Assembly (NCBI RefSeq): GCF_016863135.1
Contig: NZ_BOOH01000055.1
Coordinates: forward strand, 1 to 57,992
DNA from: Planobispora longispora
GTDB taxonomy: Bacteria > Actinomycetota > Actinomycetes > Streptosporangiales > Streptosporangiaceae
Reading direction: 5' to 3'
Length of the DNA stretch: 57,992 nt
Position numbers and translations under genes: made by a program. Shown here in pieces: positions 37,583 to 47,122 of the stretch. Each line of letters opens with the position of its first letter. Positions within the stretch are counted from its first letter, which is position 1. The notes under the pieces are model-generated. The model had not been told where the DNA came from. It did not search any database and worked only from the letters and a program-made list of their open reading frames with translations.

Positions 37583-37999
37583 ATGGGCCGGATGTTCGTC
37601 ATCGTGCTGATGCTGACCGGGTGCGGCGTCTCGGTGGAACCGCCGCGTTTCACCGAGCCCGCCCGCACGGTTGAGGAGATCGCACGCCGGCTGCGCGAGT
37701 TCGAGCTGCGCGGCCAGGCACCGTTCCCCCGGGCGGGTGATGTCTTCCACCTGTGCCTGAACGCCTCCGACCCCGAGGCGCCCGCCGAACCGCAGGCGGT
37801 TCCCACCGTGGTCGCCCAGGTGAGGACCGACCCGCCCGTCCACGTGCGGTTCATGCTGATGCCCGGTGCGGCGCGAGCGGCTCGCCTGGTGGCCCGGGCC
37901 GCCGCGGTGGCTCGCGGCTGCGCGGGCCCGGCGGTCGTCGGAATGGGGGAGGGACTGCGAGGGCAGGCGAGTGTGTCCGCCTTCGACCGTGGCGGCTGA
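37583..37999 (+). CDS. Putative lipoprotein
   Basis: The 138-aa protein has a lipoprotein signal (FVIVLMLTGC, lipobox LTGC) and a domain with CLNASDPEAPAEP. It starts 25 bp after the MFS gene. After its TGA the same frame continues at once as VQAIISGRRGRDTDHSFFYK, so the stop may be a nonsense mutation within, or the boundary to, the decayed gene downstream. Confidence 0.6.
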   Translation: MGRMFVIVLMLTGCGVSVEPPRFTEPARTVEEIARRLREFELRGQAPFPRAGDVFHLCLNASDPEAPAEPQAVPTVVAQVRTDPPVHVRFMLMPGAARAARLVARAAAVARGCAGPAVVGMGEGLRGQASVSAFDRGG

Positions 38000-38005
38000 T
38001 CCGGC

Positions 38006-38757
38006 GTGCAGGCCATCATCAGCGGGCGAAGAGGGCGCGACACCGATCACTCCTTCTTCTACAAGCCGTTCACCGTCCGTGCTGGCCGTGGCCGACGGCG
38101 GCGTCACCGCGCCAGCCGCTCAGGACCGGACGGCCCGGATGTCCGGCGCCCTGCCCGATCCCGGCGTGTACGGCAGGCAGCTGAAGATCTGGCCGGAGCC
38201 CGGCGGACCGCGCCCGTTCCTGACGGGCAGGTCAGGGCCGCCGATGAGCACCGACATGTCCTGCAGTTCCGTGGCGTTCCGAGAGCGCCTTCCGAGCTTC
38301 GTCCCCTCCGTGGAGCGCTCACTGCTCGGCGGGGTCGTCGTGCACGAGATGGTGGCGCTGGCCCATGATGAACAGCAGGCCGAGCAGGTACGGCGGGCCT
38401 GGCTGCGCGACGAGGACTTCCCGATCGGGTCCTTCGCACCGGACCCTTGCCGATACTCCGACCCGGGATTCACCTACAACGAGCAGACCCGCCCGAAAGT
38501 CATCGCACCGTCGGTGGCGGCCTTCCGGCACGGGTCGTGGACGGGGGGATCGAGCGGTTCGCCGCGCGTCATCCGAAGGCGACCGCCGCCTCCGGCTATC
38601 GCGGCTCTTACGTGCACGTGGCGGAGCCGTACGGAAAGGCGCGATCGCCGTCTACCTGCGATGGCAGGGCCCTGCAGGGGTAGATCCGCAATCGCTGTTC
38701 GAGCGCGGCCAGTCGGCCCTGAATCGCACGCTGGACCGGCTCGCACGGGCGGCCTGA
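38006..38757 (+). pseudogene. Decayed hypothetical gene
   Basis: Coding-like pieces appear in successive frames. VVVHEMVALAHDEQQAEQVR, RDEDFPIGSFAPDPCRYSDP and GFTYNEQTRPKV share a frame; GIERFAARHPKATAASGYRG is in a second; AIAVYLRWQGPAGVDP and LFERGQSALNRTLDRLARAA are in a third. At least two frameshifts are needed to join them. The family is unknown; the end resembles actinobacterial lipoproteins. Confidence 0.6.
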
Positions 38758-38835
38758 CCGGATTGTCCCGGCCCTCGACCGCGACCGCGCACGACCGCGC
38801 ATCGATCGGGGCCCGCCGCCGGGGTCCGACCGGGG

Positions 38836-41538
38836 TCAGAGCTGCTGGCCGGTCTTCGGGTCGTAGCGGACCTGCACGGCCACGACCTGGTCGGTCGGGA
38901 GCACCTCGATCCACTGGTCGAAGATCTGGTACGGCTCGGCCGGGCGGAAGCCCCCATCGAGCGGGTCGAACCCGGTCTCGAAGACCTCCTCGGTGGCCAG
39001 CAGGTTCGCCACCGAGGTGTTGGACGCCTGCAGTCCGGCCGCGAGCAGTTGCAGCACCTCGCCGACCTTCTTGCCCTGGTACTCGGGCGGGTCGCCCGGC
39101 TGGAACGGGTAGGGCAGGTCGAAGGCGGCCTGGCCCTCGACCTCGACGAGCCACTTCAGGGCGGCGATCTCGTGCCCCGGCCGCACCGGCAGGACCGCCT
39201 TGGCCCAGGCCGCGTTGAGGAACTCGTTGCGGCGCTCGTCGCCGTCGATCTGGATCAGCCAGCCCAGGGAGCTGCCCAGCGGCGCGGGCTGGGTCTCCTC
39301 GGTGATGAGGTAGTCGATCCGCCACTCGGGGGTGGCCTGGCCCTGCGGGTCGATGGCGTTGTTCCGGTCGGTGTGGGAGTACCAGCTCACCACGGTCTCA
39401 CCCGCCAGGGGCGCCGTCTGGTCGGCCGCCCACGGCGGCGGGGGGACCGGGTACCGGCCGAGACTGGACGGGGTGGGGTGGGTCGTCCCGGTGCTCGGCC
39501 GCCAGAAGTCGGGGGCGACGAAGTACAGCATCTCGTCGACGTCGAACAGTTGCCGGATCAGCTCCGAACCGAGGTGCGGGTCCGTGCCCAGGGAGAGTCT
39601 GCGGATCAGGGTGCCGAAGACCGTCTGCCGTTCCTCGCTGCGCAGGTCCTCGGGCGGCCGGGAGCGCATCGTGCTGACCTTCTTGAGGCGCTCGCGCACC
39701 GCGTGGCCGTACGCCTCGTGCTGGAGCTGCGCGACCTGTCTGGCGTAGGCGGCCCGGGCCTCGGCGTTGGCCGCGTCGATCGCCTGGACGGCCGCGGCCG
39801 TCGGCGTGTAGACGATCGAGGCGTCGAAGGGCAGGGACTTCCTGCCCTGGAAGTTGGCGTGGGTCAGCCGGAGGCCGAGGCTGTTCTTGGCGGGATCGGG
39901 GTTGGCGGGCATGCCCAGGTCGGTGTGCGAGGTGGTGAACTGGACCTGGGCGCCGCGGAAGTCGATGGAGGCGATCCGGTTGACCTCGTAGCCCGGGGGC
40001 GGGGGCGGGAGCGGGAAGTCGAACCGGAACTGGATGATGTTGTTGGTGCCGACGTCGGGCTTGTGGATCCCGTGGTCGCGGTTCTCGTCGGAGAGCTTGT
40101 AGGTGTTCTCCGCCTCGTCGTCCGCCCCCTGGTGCAGGACGAAGGGGAGCGACAGGGGATAGGTCACCTTCTGGTCCTGCGGGCGGGGCTGGATCTCCGG
40201 TTTCTGGACCCCGGTCAGGTCGGGCGCGGCGACCACGTCGACCATGTCGCCCAGCCCCAGGTCGCGGCCGGGCGCGTCGAGGTAGACCTGCCAGCTCAGC
40301 CGCGCGCCGATGTGCTGGAGCTGCACGCCGACCTTGCGCATCTTGCGCCGCAGTTCGTAGTTGACGAGCTGGTCGGTGGTGTTCTGCACGACGTAGCGGC
40401 GGCTGGAGGTGTCGGTGACGTCGGTGACCGTCTTGAACGTCGTCTTGAAGTTGCGCTTGATCTCGCTGGTGACCTTGGAGCTCTGCGTGCGGGCGTGCTT
40501 GTGCGTCTCCTCGGCGGACCGTTTGACCGTGCTCTGGGTGCTGAAGCTGGCGCTGGCGTCGGCGTGGTAGATCGGGGCGTTCACCCCGCCGGTCGCGCTG
40601 ACCCCGAGCTTGGTGTCGTTGGCGTTCTCCTCCTTGACCGCGTCGGCGATGTCCTCCTGCCGGGTCAGGCTCTCCTCGACCTTGCGGGAGGTCTCCTCCG
40701 CCTGCTCGGCGACCCGTTCGACCAGCGTGCGGCGGGTGCTGGTCTCCACCACCTCCACGGTGCCGCCGGGACTGATCCACAGGTGCCCGGCCGGAGCGCC
40801 CAGGAAGGTGTCGAACTCGAAGAAGTACTGCCGGAAGAGGTTGACCAGCCCCACCGGGGACAGCACGCCCTGGGCGGCGGCCTCCAGCCGTCCGGCCAGG
40901 TCCGCGAGTTCCCGGTCGTCCAGCGTGCGGGCCGCCGCGGCGGAGAAGGCCTCCCGGCTCAGCCCCGGGACCTCGTAGCCGGTGGTGCCGGTGGCCGCCC
41001 GCAGGGTGTTCTGCGCGCCGAACCAGCCGGCCAGCGGCTGATAGACGCCGAAGATCTCGCTGGCGTACGGCAGCGTGCCCGCGAAGTCGGTCAGCGGGCG
41101 GCCGTTGAACACCGGCCGGCCCTGCACCGGCGCGGTCAGGACCTGCACCGGGGCGTGGACGCCGCCGGGGGCGGTGGCGAAGGGCAGCGACACCACCGGC
41201 TGGTTCGACTGGATCCTGACGAGCAGCATCTCGCAGGTGGACTCGGCGGCCGGGGCGACGAACGAGATGGTCTGGGCCCCGGCCGACCCGGTGGTCCGCC
41301 CGACGTACTGGCGGGCCGAACCCGGATCGCGCCGCAGGAAGGTGCCGGCCAGCTGGGGGAGATCCGGGTGGAGGCCCGGATCCCGCACGTCCACGGTGAC
41401 GGGCAGGCTCAGCGCGATCTGCTGGTTCGCCGGGATCTCGCCGGGCGGGCTTGGATCGATCTTGTATGACCAGATCTGGAAGCCCGTGTCCGGTCCCGGC
41501 AGGGCCGTCTTCCCGGTGAACGTGACGACGATCGCCAT
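38836..41538 (-). CDS. Large protein of unknown function with central coiled coil (900 aa)
   Basis: No signal peptide or membrane segment is seen. A beta-rich N-terminal part (1-150) has FTGKTALPGPDTGFQIWSYK. A helical part (190-250) follows. A Ser/Thr- and charge-rich coiled coil (about 262-380) has TLVERVAEQAEETSRKVEES and EIKRNFKTTFKTVTDVTDTS. Next come a conserved-looking ELRRKMRKVGVQLQHIG segment, a proline-rich beta region (430-600) and an alpha/beta C-terminal half with many Trp. The arrangement suggests a structural, filament or surface assembly protein. The ATG follows AAGGGGGTCTC. It is divergent from the 560-aa hydrolase-like gene. Confidence 0.85.
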   Translation of the reverse strand: MAIVVTFTGKTALPGPDTGFQIWSYKIDPSPPGEIPANQQIALSLPVTVDVRDPGLHPDLPQLAGTFLRRDPGSARQYVGRTTGSAGAQTISFVAPAAESTCEMLLVRIQSNQPVVSLPFATAPGGVHAPVQVLTAPVQGRPVFNGRPLTDFAGTLPYASEIFGVYQPLAGWFGAQNTLRAATGTTGYEVPGLSREAFSAAAARTLDDRELADLAGRLEAAAQGVLSPVGLVNLFRQYFFEFDTFLGAPAGHLWISPGGTVEVVETSTRRTLVERVAEQAEETSRKVEESLTRQEDIADAVKEENANDTKLGVSATGGVNAPIYHADASASFSTQSTVKRSAEETHKHARTQSSKVTSEIKRNFKTTFKTVTDVTDTSSRRYVVQNTTDQLVNYELRRKMRKVGVQLQHIGARLSWQVYLDAPGRDLGLGDMVDVVAAPDLTGVQKPEIQPRPQDQKVTYPLSLPFVLHQGADDEAENTYKLSDENRDHGIHKPDVGTNNIIQFRFDFPLPPPPPGYEVNRIASIDFRGAQVQFTTSHTDLGMPANPDPAKNSLGLRLTHANFQGRKSLPFDASIVYTPTAAAVQAIDAANAEARAAYARQVAQLQHEAYGHAVRERLKKVSTMRSRPPEDLRSEERQTVFGTLIRRLSLGTDPHLGSELIRQLFDVDEMLYFVAPDFWRPSTGTTHPTPSSLGRYPVPPPPWAADQTAPLAGETVVSWYSHTDRNNAIDPQGQATPEWRIDYLITEETQPAPLGSSLGWLIQIDGDERRNEFLNAAWAKAVLPVRPGHEIAALKWLVEVEGQAAFDLPYPFQPGDPPEYQGKKVGEVLQLLAAGLQASNTSVANLLATEEVFETGFDPLDGGFRPAEPYQIFDQWIEVLPTDQVVAVQVRYDPKTGQQL

Positions 41539-41686
41539 GAGACCCCCTTAGGTAGGCCGCACCGGGCCGTATGTGTCCTCGGCGGGCCGCGCCTCTCCCT
41601 GAAGTGCCAATGTGCCACGCGATTCCGGCGATTGACAGTGAGTGTCCACATCAGGACTCTCCGTACCATCCGGCCTCCGTGCCGTC

Positions 41687-41692
41687 TAGGCT
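41687..41692 (+). promoter_or_regulatory. -10 element of the 560-aa gene
   Basis: TAGGCT lies 37 bases before ATG 41730, and GGGAG 5 bases before the start codon gives a normal leader. Confidence 0.4.
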
Positions 41693-41729
41693 CGGAAGGT
41701 CCCGCATCGTCCCCCGCCCGGGAGCCCGG

Positions 41730-43412
41730 ATGGCCGTCACGTGCAGAGTCTCCGTGGTCGACGTCAACGGCCGGCCCCTGGCCGGGGCGCGGGTGCGCCT
41801 GGGGTCCGCCGGCGGGCTCACCGACCCCGCCGGGCGCTGGAGCGCCGAGATCGACCTCGACCCGGCCCGGCTGGTGACGCTGGAGGTCGACCACGGCCAG
41901 CACGTGGCGGAGAGGTGCGCGTTCACCGGCCTGCCGGGCCGCGCCTCCTGGGACAACGCCCTGGTCACTCCGACGGTGAGCGGTCAGGAGGTGCTGCTGG
42001 CCGTACGGCTGGGCCGGATGGACACCGCGCCCACCGTCAATCTGCCGGCCGAGCAGGTCGCCGCTCTGATGAAGACCCCGGCGCGCGACCCCGGCGGTGT
42101 GCTGCTGTCCGGCGTTCCCCGCTTCCCGGGGGTGTTCGGCTACGCCCGGCACTGGAACGACATAAGAGCGGTCCAGGTGCCGCGGGCGCAGCTGCTCCCG
42201 CCGAAGCCGGTGGCCCCGGGAACGAAGGGATGGAAACGGCTGCAGAGCGATACGGCGCAGGCCGACCTCGCGGCCTTCGGGCGGTTCTACTGGCTGGAAT
42301 ACGCGCCCCGGCCCAGCCGGCCGCGCTACGCCGTGGCGGTCTGGTCGCCGAACCTCTCCGATGAGACGCCGCCGGCGGCTCTGGACTACGTCGTCTTCTA
42401 CAGCCCCACCACCGAGAACGAGGAGTACCAGGGCGTGGCCTACCCGTACGGGCTGGTCAACCGGGCCGCGCCGTTCCAGAAGTACATGGAGCTGGCGAAG
42501 AAGTACCTGCTCGACGAGTTCTTCTTCGCCTACGAGATGGTCGCGCAGCGCAACCGCGCGGTGCTGGTCATGCCCATCGCCGACTACGGCGACCTGGGGC
42601 CCTTCAGCAGCGGGGAGGGGCTGCTGCGGGCGCTGCGGGAGATCGGCCTGTTCCTGCACCGCCAGTGCCGGACCAGCCGGCTGGGGCTGCGCCCGCCCAG
42701 GTCCGCCCACCCGATGGAGCTGGCCGGGCCGAACCTGCGCGGCAACACCGCGGCCGTCGTGTCGGAGGGGTTCGGCGCGGTCCCGGCGGTGGGCAGGGTG
42801 GCCGTGGCCGGGTTCAGCACCGGGATCACCGCGGTCAAGACGCTCATGTGCGAGAGGGGCTGGGACATCTCGACCGTGGAGCTGTGGTCGACCGCCAAGG
42901 GTCTGTGCACGCCGGTCGCCAAGCGGCGGAACGTCACGCTGGATTCCAGCCTGTGGGGCGTGCCCGCCGGCGGCGGCGTGGTCCCCAGCGGAGCGTGGCG
43001 CGAGTCGTGGCAGGAGCTGTGGGACCTCGACGGGTTCCATCCGTCCGCCGGCGGCTGGCCTCCCTACCTGGACCTGCTCCAGCGCTGGCTGGGCGAGAAC
43101 GGCTCCCGGGTGCTGCGCAGCTATCACACCTCCAGCCGGGTGCCGCCCGACCCGCTGACCGACCCGCACCGTGTGTGGAAACACCTGACCGGCCCGAAGC
43201 TGGATGTGCGGATCTCCCTCCCCCCGGTCACCGGCATCGGAGCCGCCCAGCAGTTGCAGAACGACCGCTGGACCAGCGTCACCGCACAGGACGCCTACCT
43301 GGGCGGCGGTTCCGATGAGGAGCCGGTGTTCATCGATCCCCACCACACCACTCCGCGCGTCGGCTTCCCGCACGCGCTCCGTCTCTCCAAGGTCGGGCGG
43401 ACCGTCAGATGA
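41730..43412 (+). CDS. Unknown 560-aa protein: carboxypeptidase-regulatory-like domain plus hydrolase-like domain
   Basis: Residues about 3-60 (CRVSVVDVNGRPLAGARVRL, GGLTDPAGRWSAEIDLD) are a typical carboxypeptidase-regulatory/CNA-B-like beta sandwich. The remainder (about 140-560) contains YVVFYSPTTENEEY, FFFAYEMVAQRNRAVLVMP and VAVAGFSTGITAVKTLM near 355-372. GFSTG resembles the nucleophile elbow of alpha/beta hydrolases; a candidate His is in RSYHTSS near 465. There is no signal peptide. The long start at 41571 is unlikely. Divergent from the 900-aa protein, with which it may form one unit. Confidence 0.82.
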   Translation: MAVTCRVSVVDVNGRPLAGARVRLGSAGGLTDPAGRWSAEIDLDPARLVTLEVDHGQHVAERCAFTGLPGRASWDNALVTPTVSGQEVLLAVRLGRMDTAPTVNLPAEQVAALMKTPARDPGGVLLSGVPRFPGVFGYARHWNDIRAVQVPRAQLLPPKPVAPGTKGWKRLQSDTAQADLAAFGRFYWLEYAPRPSRPRYAVAVWSPNLSDETPPAALDYVVFYSPTTENEEYQGVAYPYGLVNRAAPFQKYMELAKKYLLDEFFFAYEMVAQRNRAVLVMPIADYGDLGPFSSGEGLLRALREIGLFLHRQCRTSRLGLRPPRSAHPMELAGPNLRGNTAAVVSEGFGAVPAVGRVAVAGFSTGITAVKTLMCERGWDISTVELWSTAKGLCTPVAKRRNVTLDSSLWGVPAGGGVVPSGAWRESWQELWDLDGFHPSAGGWPPYLDLLQRWLGENGSRVLRSYHTSSRVPPDPLTDPHRVWKHLTGPKLDVRISLPPVTGIGAAQQLQNDRWTSVTAQDAYLGGGSDEEPVFIDPHHTTPRVGFPHALRLSKVGRTVR

Positions 43413-43587
43413 CCGCGCTCCATCGGCCGGGATGCGGCTGATCTGCGCCACCGGCGCGGGGCTCGGCTGGTCCGCGGGCACGATGGCCTCGATGGCCGGG
43501 TGATCGGAATGCGCTGGAGCGGCGACGGTCTCAGCCTCCAGGGCCGTCACCAGATGACGATCCCGGCAGGGCCTTCGGGTCCGAGGG

Positions 43588-44061
43588 CTACAGGCCGGTC
43601 ATCACCAGGCTCATGTAGTACCAGTAGCCGGTGCCGAAGATGTGCTTGGAGACATAGGCGATCTGCCCGGTGGCGAGCGTCGCGCAGGTGGAGCCCCTCG
43701 CGGTGACCGAACCGAGCTCGTCGCCCTGGCCGACGGCGGGCGGGGTCACCTCGCGCAGGCTGAACAACGCTGAGCCGGTGGTGCCGATGGTGGTGGCCGG
43801 GTTGGCGAAGTTGCCGGAATAGGCGGTGTCACCGCTGTTCATGGCGACGTAGTTGTTGCCGCTGGGGTACATGTACCCGGCGAGGTTGATCCGGATCTCG
43901 TCGCCGTTGTTCTCCTCGGTGTCGTAGGCGTCGACGTAGTTCACCTCCACCCGGCAGGTGGCGGCCGCGCTTCTCGCGCCGGCGGGTGAGGCCGCGGACA
44001 CAGTCGCCGAGACGGCCAGGCCCGCCGTCAGGGCGAGCGTGAGGAGCTTGTCGGATCGCAT
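43588..44061 (-). CDS. Small secreted protein
   Basis: The 157-aa protein has a clear signal peptide (LLTLALTAGLAVSATVSAAS, cleavage likely after AGA near residue 30). The beta-rich mature domain has CRVEVNYVDAYDTEENNGDE, GYMYPSGNNYV and a second Cys in GSTCATL, probably disulphide-bonded. It recalls small secreted domains of actinobacteria with no assigned function. It lies 175 bp from the end of the 560-aa gene and may be unrelated to it. Confidence 0.82.
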   Translation of the reverse strand: MRSDKLLTLALTAGLAVSATVSAASPAGARSAAATCRVEVNYVDAYDTEENNGDEIRINLAGYMYPSGNNYVAMNSGDTAYSGNFANPATTIGTTGSALFSLREVTPPAVGQGDELGSVTARGSTCATLATGQIAYVSKHIFGTGYWYYMSLVMTGL

Positions 44062-44433
44062 GCCGTGTCTCCCTTTTTGTTTGACCCGCGTTTCCTGGCG
44101 GAACGCCGGCCTCTTGAGGGTGTGGCAGGCGGCGTGGGCAGGTCAGTGGCCAAATGCACACTCCATCCACGCCCTTTTACGTGTTCGTCGCTTTCCGAGC
44201 CAATCAAAAGAAGATGGACGCAGAGACCCAGGCGCGGTGGGATGCGGCTCTTCTGGAGATGAGTCGGGGGTGCGGAGGCGGCGCGGTGTCTGCGTCATCG
44301 CGCCGAGCGCCATGGGCGGCGCGAAGGCAGCTGTGACGTCTTTAGTCGAAGTTTGCCCGGGTGGGCACCGCAGCCGGGTATGTCTGCAATGAAGTGATCA
44401 TGGGGGAGAAGGGACCCACGATCGCGCCGCGCC
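44062..44433. other. Intergenic, no supported gene
   Basis: A possible 60-codon plus-strand frame at 44154-44336 contains FVAFRANQKKMDAETQARWD, then AALLEMSRG, but has no ribosome site and no known family. Otherwise nothing is recognised. Confidence 0.4.
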
Positions 44434-45474
44434 TCAGTAGAGGGTGGCGGTGTCGATCACGAACCGGTAGCGGACGTCAGAGGCCAGGACCCGCGCGTAG
44501 GCCTCGTTGATCTGCTCGGCTGAGATCAGCTCGATGTCGGCGCCGATGTTGCGGGCGGCGCAGAAGTCGAGCATCTCCTGTGTCTCGGCGATGCCGCCGA
44601 TCATCGACCCGGCGTAGGAACGCCGGGCACCGATGAGGGAGAACACGTTCAGGCTCAGCGGCTCGGCAGGGGCGCCGACGTTGACCAGGGTGCCGTCGAC
44701 GGCGAGCAGAGCGAGGTAGGCATCGACGTCGATACGGGCGCTGACGGTGTTGACGATCAGATCGAACCGGCCGGTGAGCTGGGCGAACGTGCCGGGGTCA
44801 CTGGTGGCGTGGTAGTGGTCGGCCCCCAGCCGCAGGCCGTCTTCCTGCTTCTTCAGTGACTGCGACAGCACGGTGACCTCGGCGCCCATCGCGTGGGCGA
44901 TCTTGACAGCCAGGTGGCCGAGGCCGCCGAGTCCGACGACGGCGACCTTCTTGCCCGGGCCGGCGCCCCAGCGGCGCAGCGGCGAGTAGGTGGTGATGCC
45001 GGCGCACAGCAGCGGCGCCGCGGCCGCCAGATCGAGGCTCTCGGGCACCGACAACACGAAGCCGGCGTCCACGACGATGTGCGTGGAGTAGCCGCCCTGG
45101 GTGATGGTGCCGTCCCGGTCGGCGCCGCCGTAGGTGGGGATCATGCCCTCCCTGCAGTACTGCTCGTCGCCGTTGCGGCAGTCGGCGCACCGGCCGCAGG
45201 AGCCGACCATGCAACCGACGCCGACGCGATCACCCACCCGGTGGGCGGTGACGTCGGCGCCGACCTCGGCGACGATGCCGACGATCTCGTGGCCCGGGAC
45301 CAGGGGATAGGGCTGGGGGCCCCAGTCGCCGTTGACGGTGTGGATGTCGGAATGGCAGATGCCGGCGTACTTGATCTCGATGAGCACGTCGCCCGGGCCG
45401 ACCCCACGCCGTTCGATGATGGTGGGGGCCAGCGGTGCGGCGGCGGCCGGTGCGATGTAGGCGGGCACACGCAT
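44434..45474 (-). CDS. Zinc-dependent alcohol dehydrogenase, cinnamyl-alcohol/YahK type
   Basis: The 346-aa protein carries the catalytic zinc motif [11 protein letters not shown] and GHEIVG, the structural zinc cysteines in [17 protein letters not shown], and the Rossmann motif [11 protein letters not shown]. This is the NAD(P)-dependent aldehyde/alcohol reductase group near AdhC/YahK. AAGGAG precedes the ATG. It is divergent from a MmyB-like regulator, a frequent pairing. Confidence 0.95.
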   Translation of the reverse strand: MRVPAYIAPAAAAPLAPTIIERRGVGPGDVLIEIKYAGICHSDIHTVNGDWGPQPYPLVPGHEIVGIVAEVGADVTAHRVGDRVGVGCMVGSCGRCADCRNGDEQYCREGMIPTYGGADRDGTITQGGYSTHIVVDAGFVLSVPESLDLAAAAPLLCAGITTYSPLRRWGAGPGKKVAVVGLGGLGHLAVKIAHAMGAEVTVLSQSLKKQEDGLRLGADHYHATSDPGTFAQLTGRFDLIVNTVSARIDVDAYLALLAVDGTLVNVGAPAEPLSLNVFSLIGARRSYAGSMIGGIAETQEMLDFCAARNIGADIELISAEQINEAYARVLASDVRYRFVIDTATLY

Positions 45475-45627
45475 GATGAATCGCTCCTTTGAATGAGCCC
45501 GCTCCCCGGAGGACTCACCGGGGCCGGGCGCGATGGCTGCTACCTAGTAAATGCGCTGGTCACAGTGGGAAGAAGGCACTGGTGAAAGGTGTACTGACAG
45601 GGCACCCCCAGCAGAGACAGGGCCGCC

Positions 45628-45633
45628 TAGCCT
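45628..45633 (+). promoter_or_regulatory. -10 element of a leaderless gene
   Basis: TAGCCT ends 7 bases before GTG 45641. Confidence 0.45.
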
Positions 45634-45640
45634 GGAAGGT

Positions 45641-46525
45641 GTGGACCATCGCAGTCAGATCCGTGAGTTCCTGACCTCCCGCCGGGCCAGGATCAGCCCG
45701 CAGCAGGCCGGGCTGGTCTCCTACGGCACCCGCCGGGTGCCGGGTCTGCGCCGCGCCGAGGTCGCCCACCTGGCCGGTGTCAGCGTGGAGTACTACTCCC
45801 GTCTGGAGCGCGGTGACTTGTCCGGCGTCTCCGACCAGGTGCTGGAGGCCCTGGCTCGCGCGCTGCGGCTGGACGACGACGATCGCACCCATCTGGAAGA
45901 CCTGGCCCGCGCCGCCGGACCCGCACCGCGCCGCCGACGCCGCACCGCTCCGCAACAGGTACGGCCCACGGTGCAGCGGCTGCTGGACGGCATGACCGAG
46001 GCCCCCGCGTTCGTCATGAACGGCCGCGGCGACATCCTGGCCACCAACGCCCTGGGCCGTGCCCTGTACGCTCCGATGCTCGAGGCGGCCCGCGGCGCCG
46101 TCCCCAATCATGCCCGGTTCATTTTCCTCGATGCCCGTTCCCAGACGTTCTGGGGTGATTGGGAGCGCGCCGCCGACGACACCGTCGCCCTGCTGCAGGC
46201 CCAGGCCGGACGTGATCCTTTCGACAAGGACCTCACCGATCTGATCGGCGAGCTGTCCACCCGCAGCGAGGATTTCCGCACCCGCTGGGCCCGCCACGAG
46301 GTCCGTCAGCACCACATCGGCGCCAAGCCCTTCCACCACCCCGTCGTCGGCATTCTCCACCTCACCTACGAGTCCCTCGACCTGGCCGCCGACAATCTCA
46401 CCCTGGTCGCCTACGGCACCGAGCCCGGCAGCGATTCGGAAGACAGACTCCGCCTGCTGGCCAGCTGGGCCACCACCGCCGACCAGCCCCAAGTCGCCGG
46501 TCCTGCTCCCGCCAAGCGTGATTGA
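45641..46525 (+). CDS. XRE-type regulator with MmyB-like ligand domain
   Basis: The 294-aa protein has an N-terminal helix-turn-helix (VPGLRRAEVAHLAGVSVEYY, then SRLERG, residues about 26-55) and a C-terminal MmyB-like PAS domain (about 105-265; LLDGMTEAPAFVMNGRGDIL, GAKPFHHPVVG). This group is typical of actinobacteria and usually sits beside oxidoreductase genes; here the divergent alcohol dehydrogenase is the likely target. The GTG start follows TAGCCT by 7 bases, which suggests leaderless translation. Confidence 0.93.
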   Translation: MDHRSQIREFLTSRRARISPQQAGLVSYGTRRVPGLRRAEVAHLAGVSVEYYSRLERGDLSGVSDQVLEALARALRLDDDDRTHLEDLARAAGPAPRRRRRTAPQQVRPTVQRLLDGMTEAPAFVMNGRGDILATNALGRALYAPMLEAARGAVPNHARFIFLDARSQTFWGDWERAADDTVALLQAQAGRDPFDKDLTDLIGELSTRSEDFRTRWARHEVRQHHIGAKPFHHPVVGILHLTYESLDLAADNLTLVAYGTEPGSDSEDRLRLLASWATTADQPQVAGPAPAKRD

Positions 46526-46541
46526 CGGGGTTCCGGTAGCG

Positions 46542-47083
46542 ATGAAGAAATTTCCCACGAAGTACCGCCTGATACGCGACGCCGCCCCAGCCGAGATCGC
46601 CGAGCGCTACCTGCACGCCGGGCCGCTGCTGGGTGCCCGCTGGAATGAGGACCTCGTCGCCTCCTGCCGGCCCGATCTGCCGCGGACGGCCGGGGCGCTG
46701 AAGTACGGCCAAGCGAGCGCCTCGCTGATCGTCGGCAAGCGGTCGGCCGCCTCCCGGCAGAACACCCTGGCCGCCGCGCTGAAGGAGTGGGGCATGCTCA
46801 GACGGACTGTGCACCTGGCCATATACCTGTCGGATCCGGCGTATCGGCGGAAGATCTCCCGCCAGCTCGACAAGGGCGAGTCCCTGCACGCGCTGCGCCG
46901 CGACCTGCACTACGCCCAGCAGGACACCATCACCCGCCCGCACCTCGAGCAGCAGACCGAGCAGGCGTGGTGCCTGACGGTTTCGGCGTCATCACCGTCG
47001 ACGTCGAGGCGGAGCCGGCCAAACTCGATGGCGGCGGATGGCGCCAGCTGCGGCCCGCGCAGCCGCGCGAGCCGCAGCTGAGT
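46542..47083 (+). mobile_element. Tn3-family transposase remnant
   Basis: The frame reads FPTKYRLIRDAAPAEIAERY, LKYGQASASLIVGKRSAASR, RRKISRQLDKGESLHALRRD and QTEQAWCLTV, the C-terminal region of Tn3 TnpA. One frame over come GVITVDVEAEPAKLDGGGWR and QLRP, the extreme C-terminus. About 35 residues between them are missing, as is the N-terminal two-thirds. No terminal inverted repeats were recognised. Confidence 0.85.
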
Positions 47084-47122
47084 GATGTACTCCGACTTTG
47101 GTGGCGCCGACTCGGTTGGCTC

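Noticed and set aside
41409-43550. 713-codon minus-strand frame opposite the 560-aa gene
   Set aside because: Gln/Arg/Pro-rich shadow; the plus-strand frame has a recognisable domain and hydrophobic core patterns.
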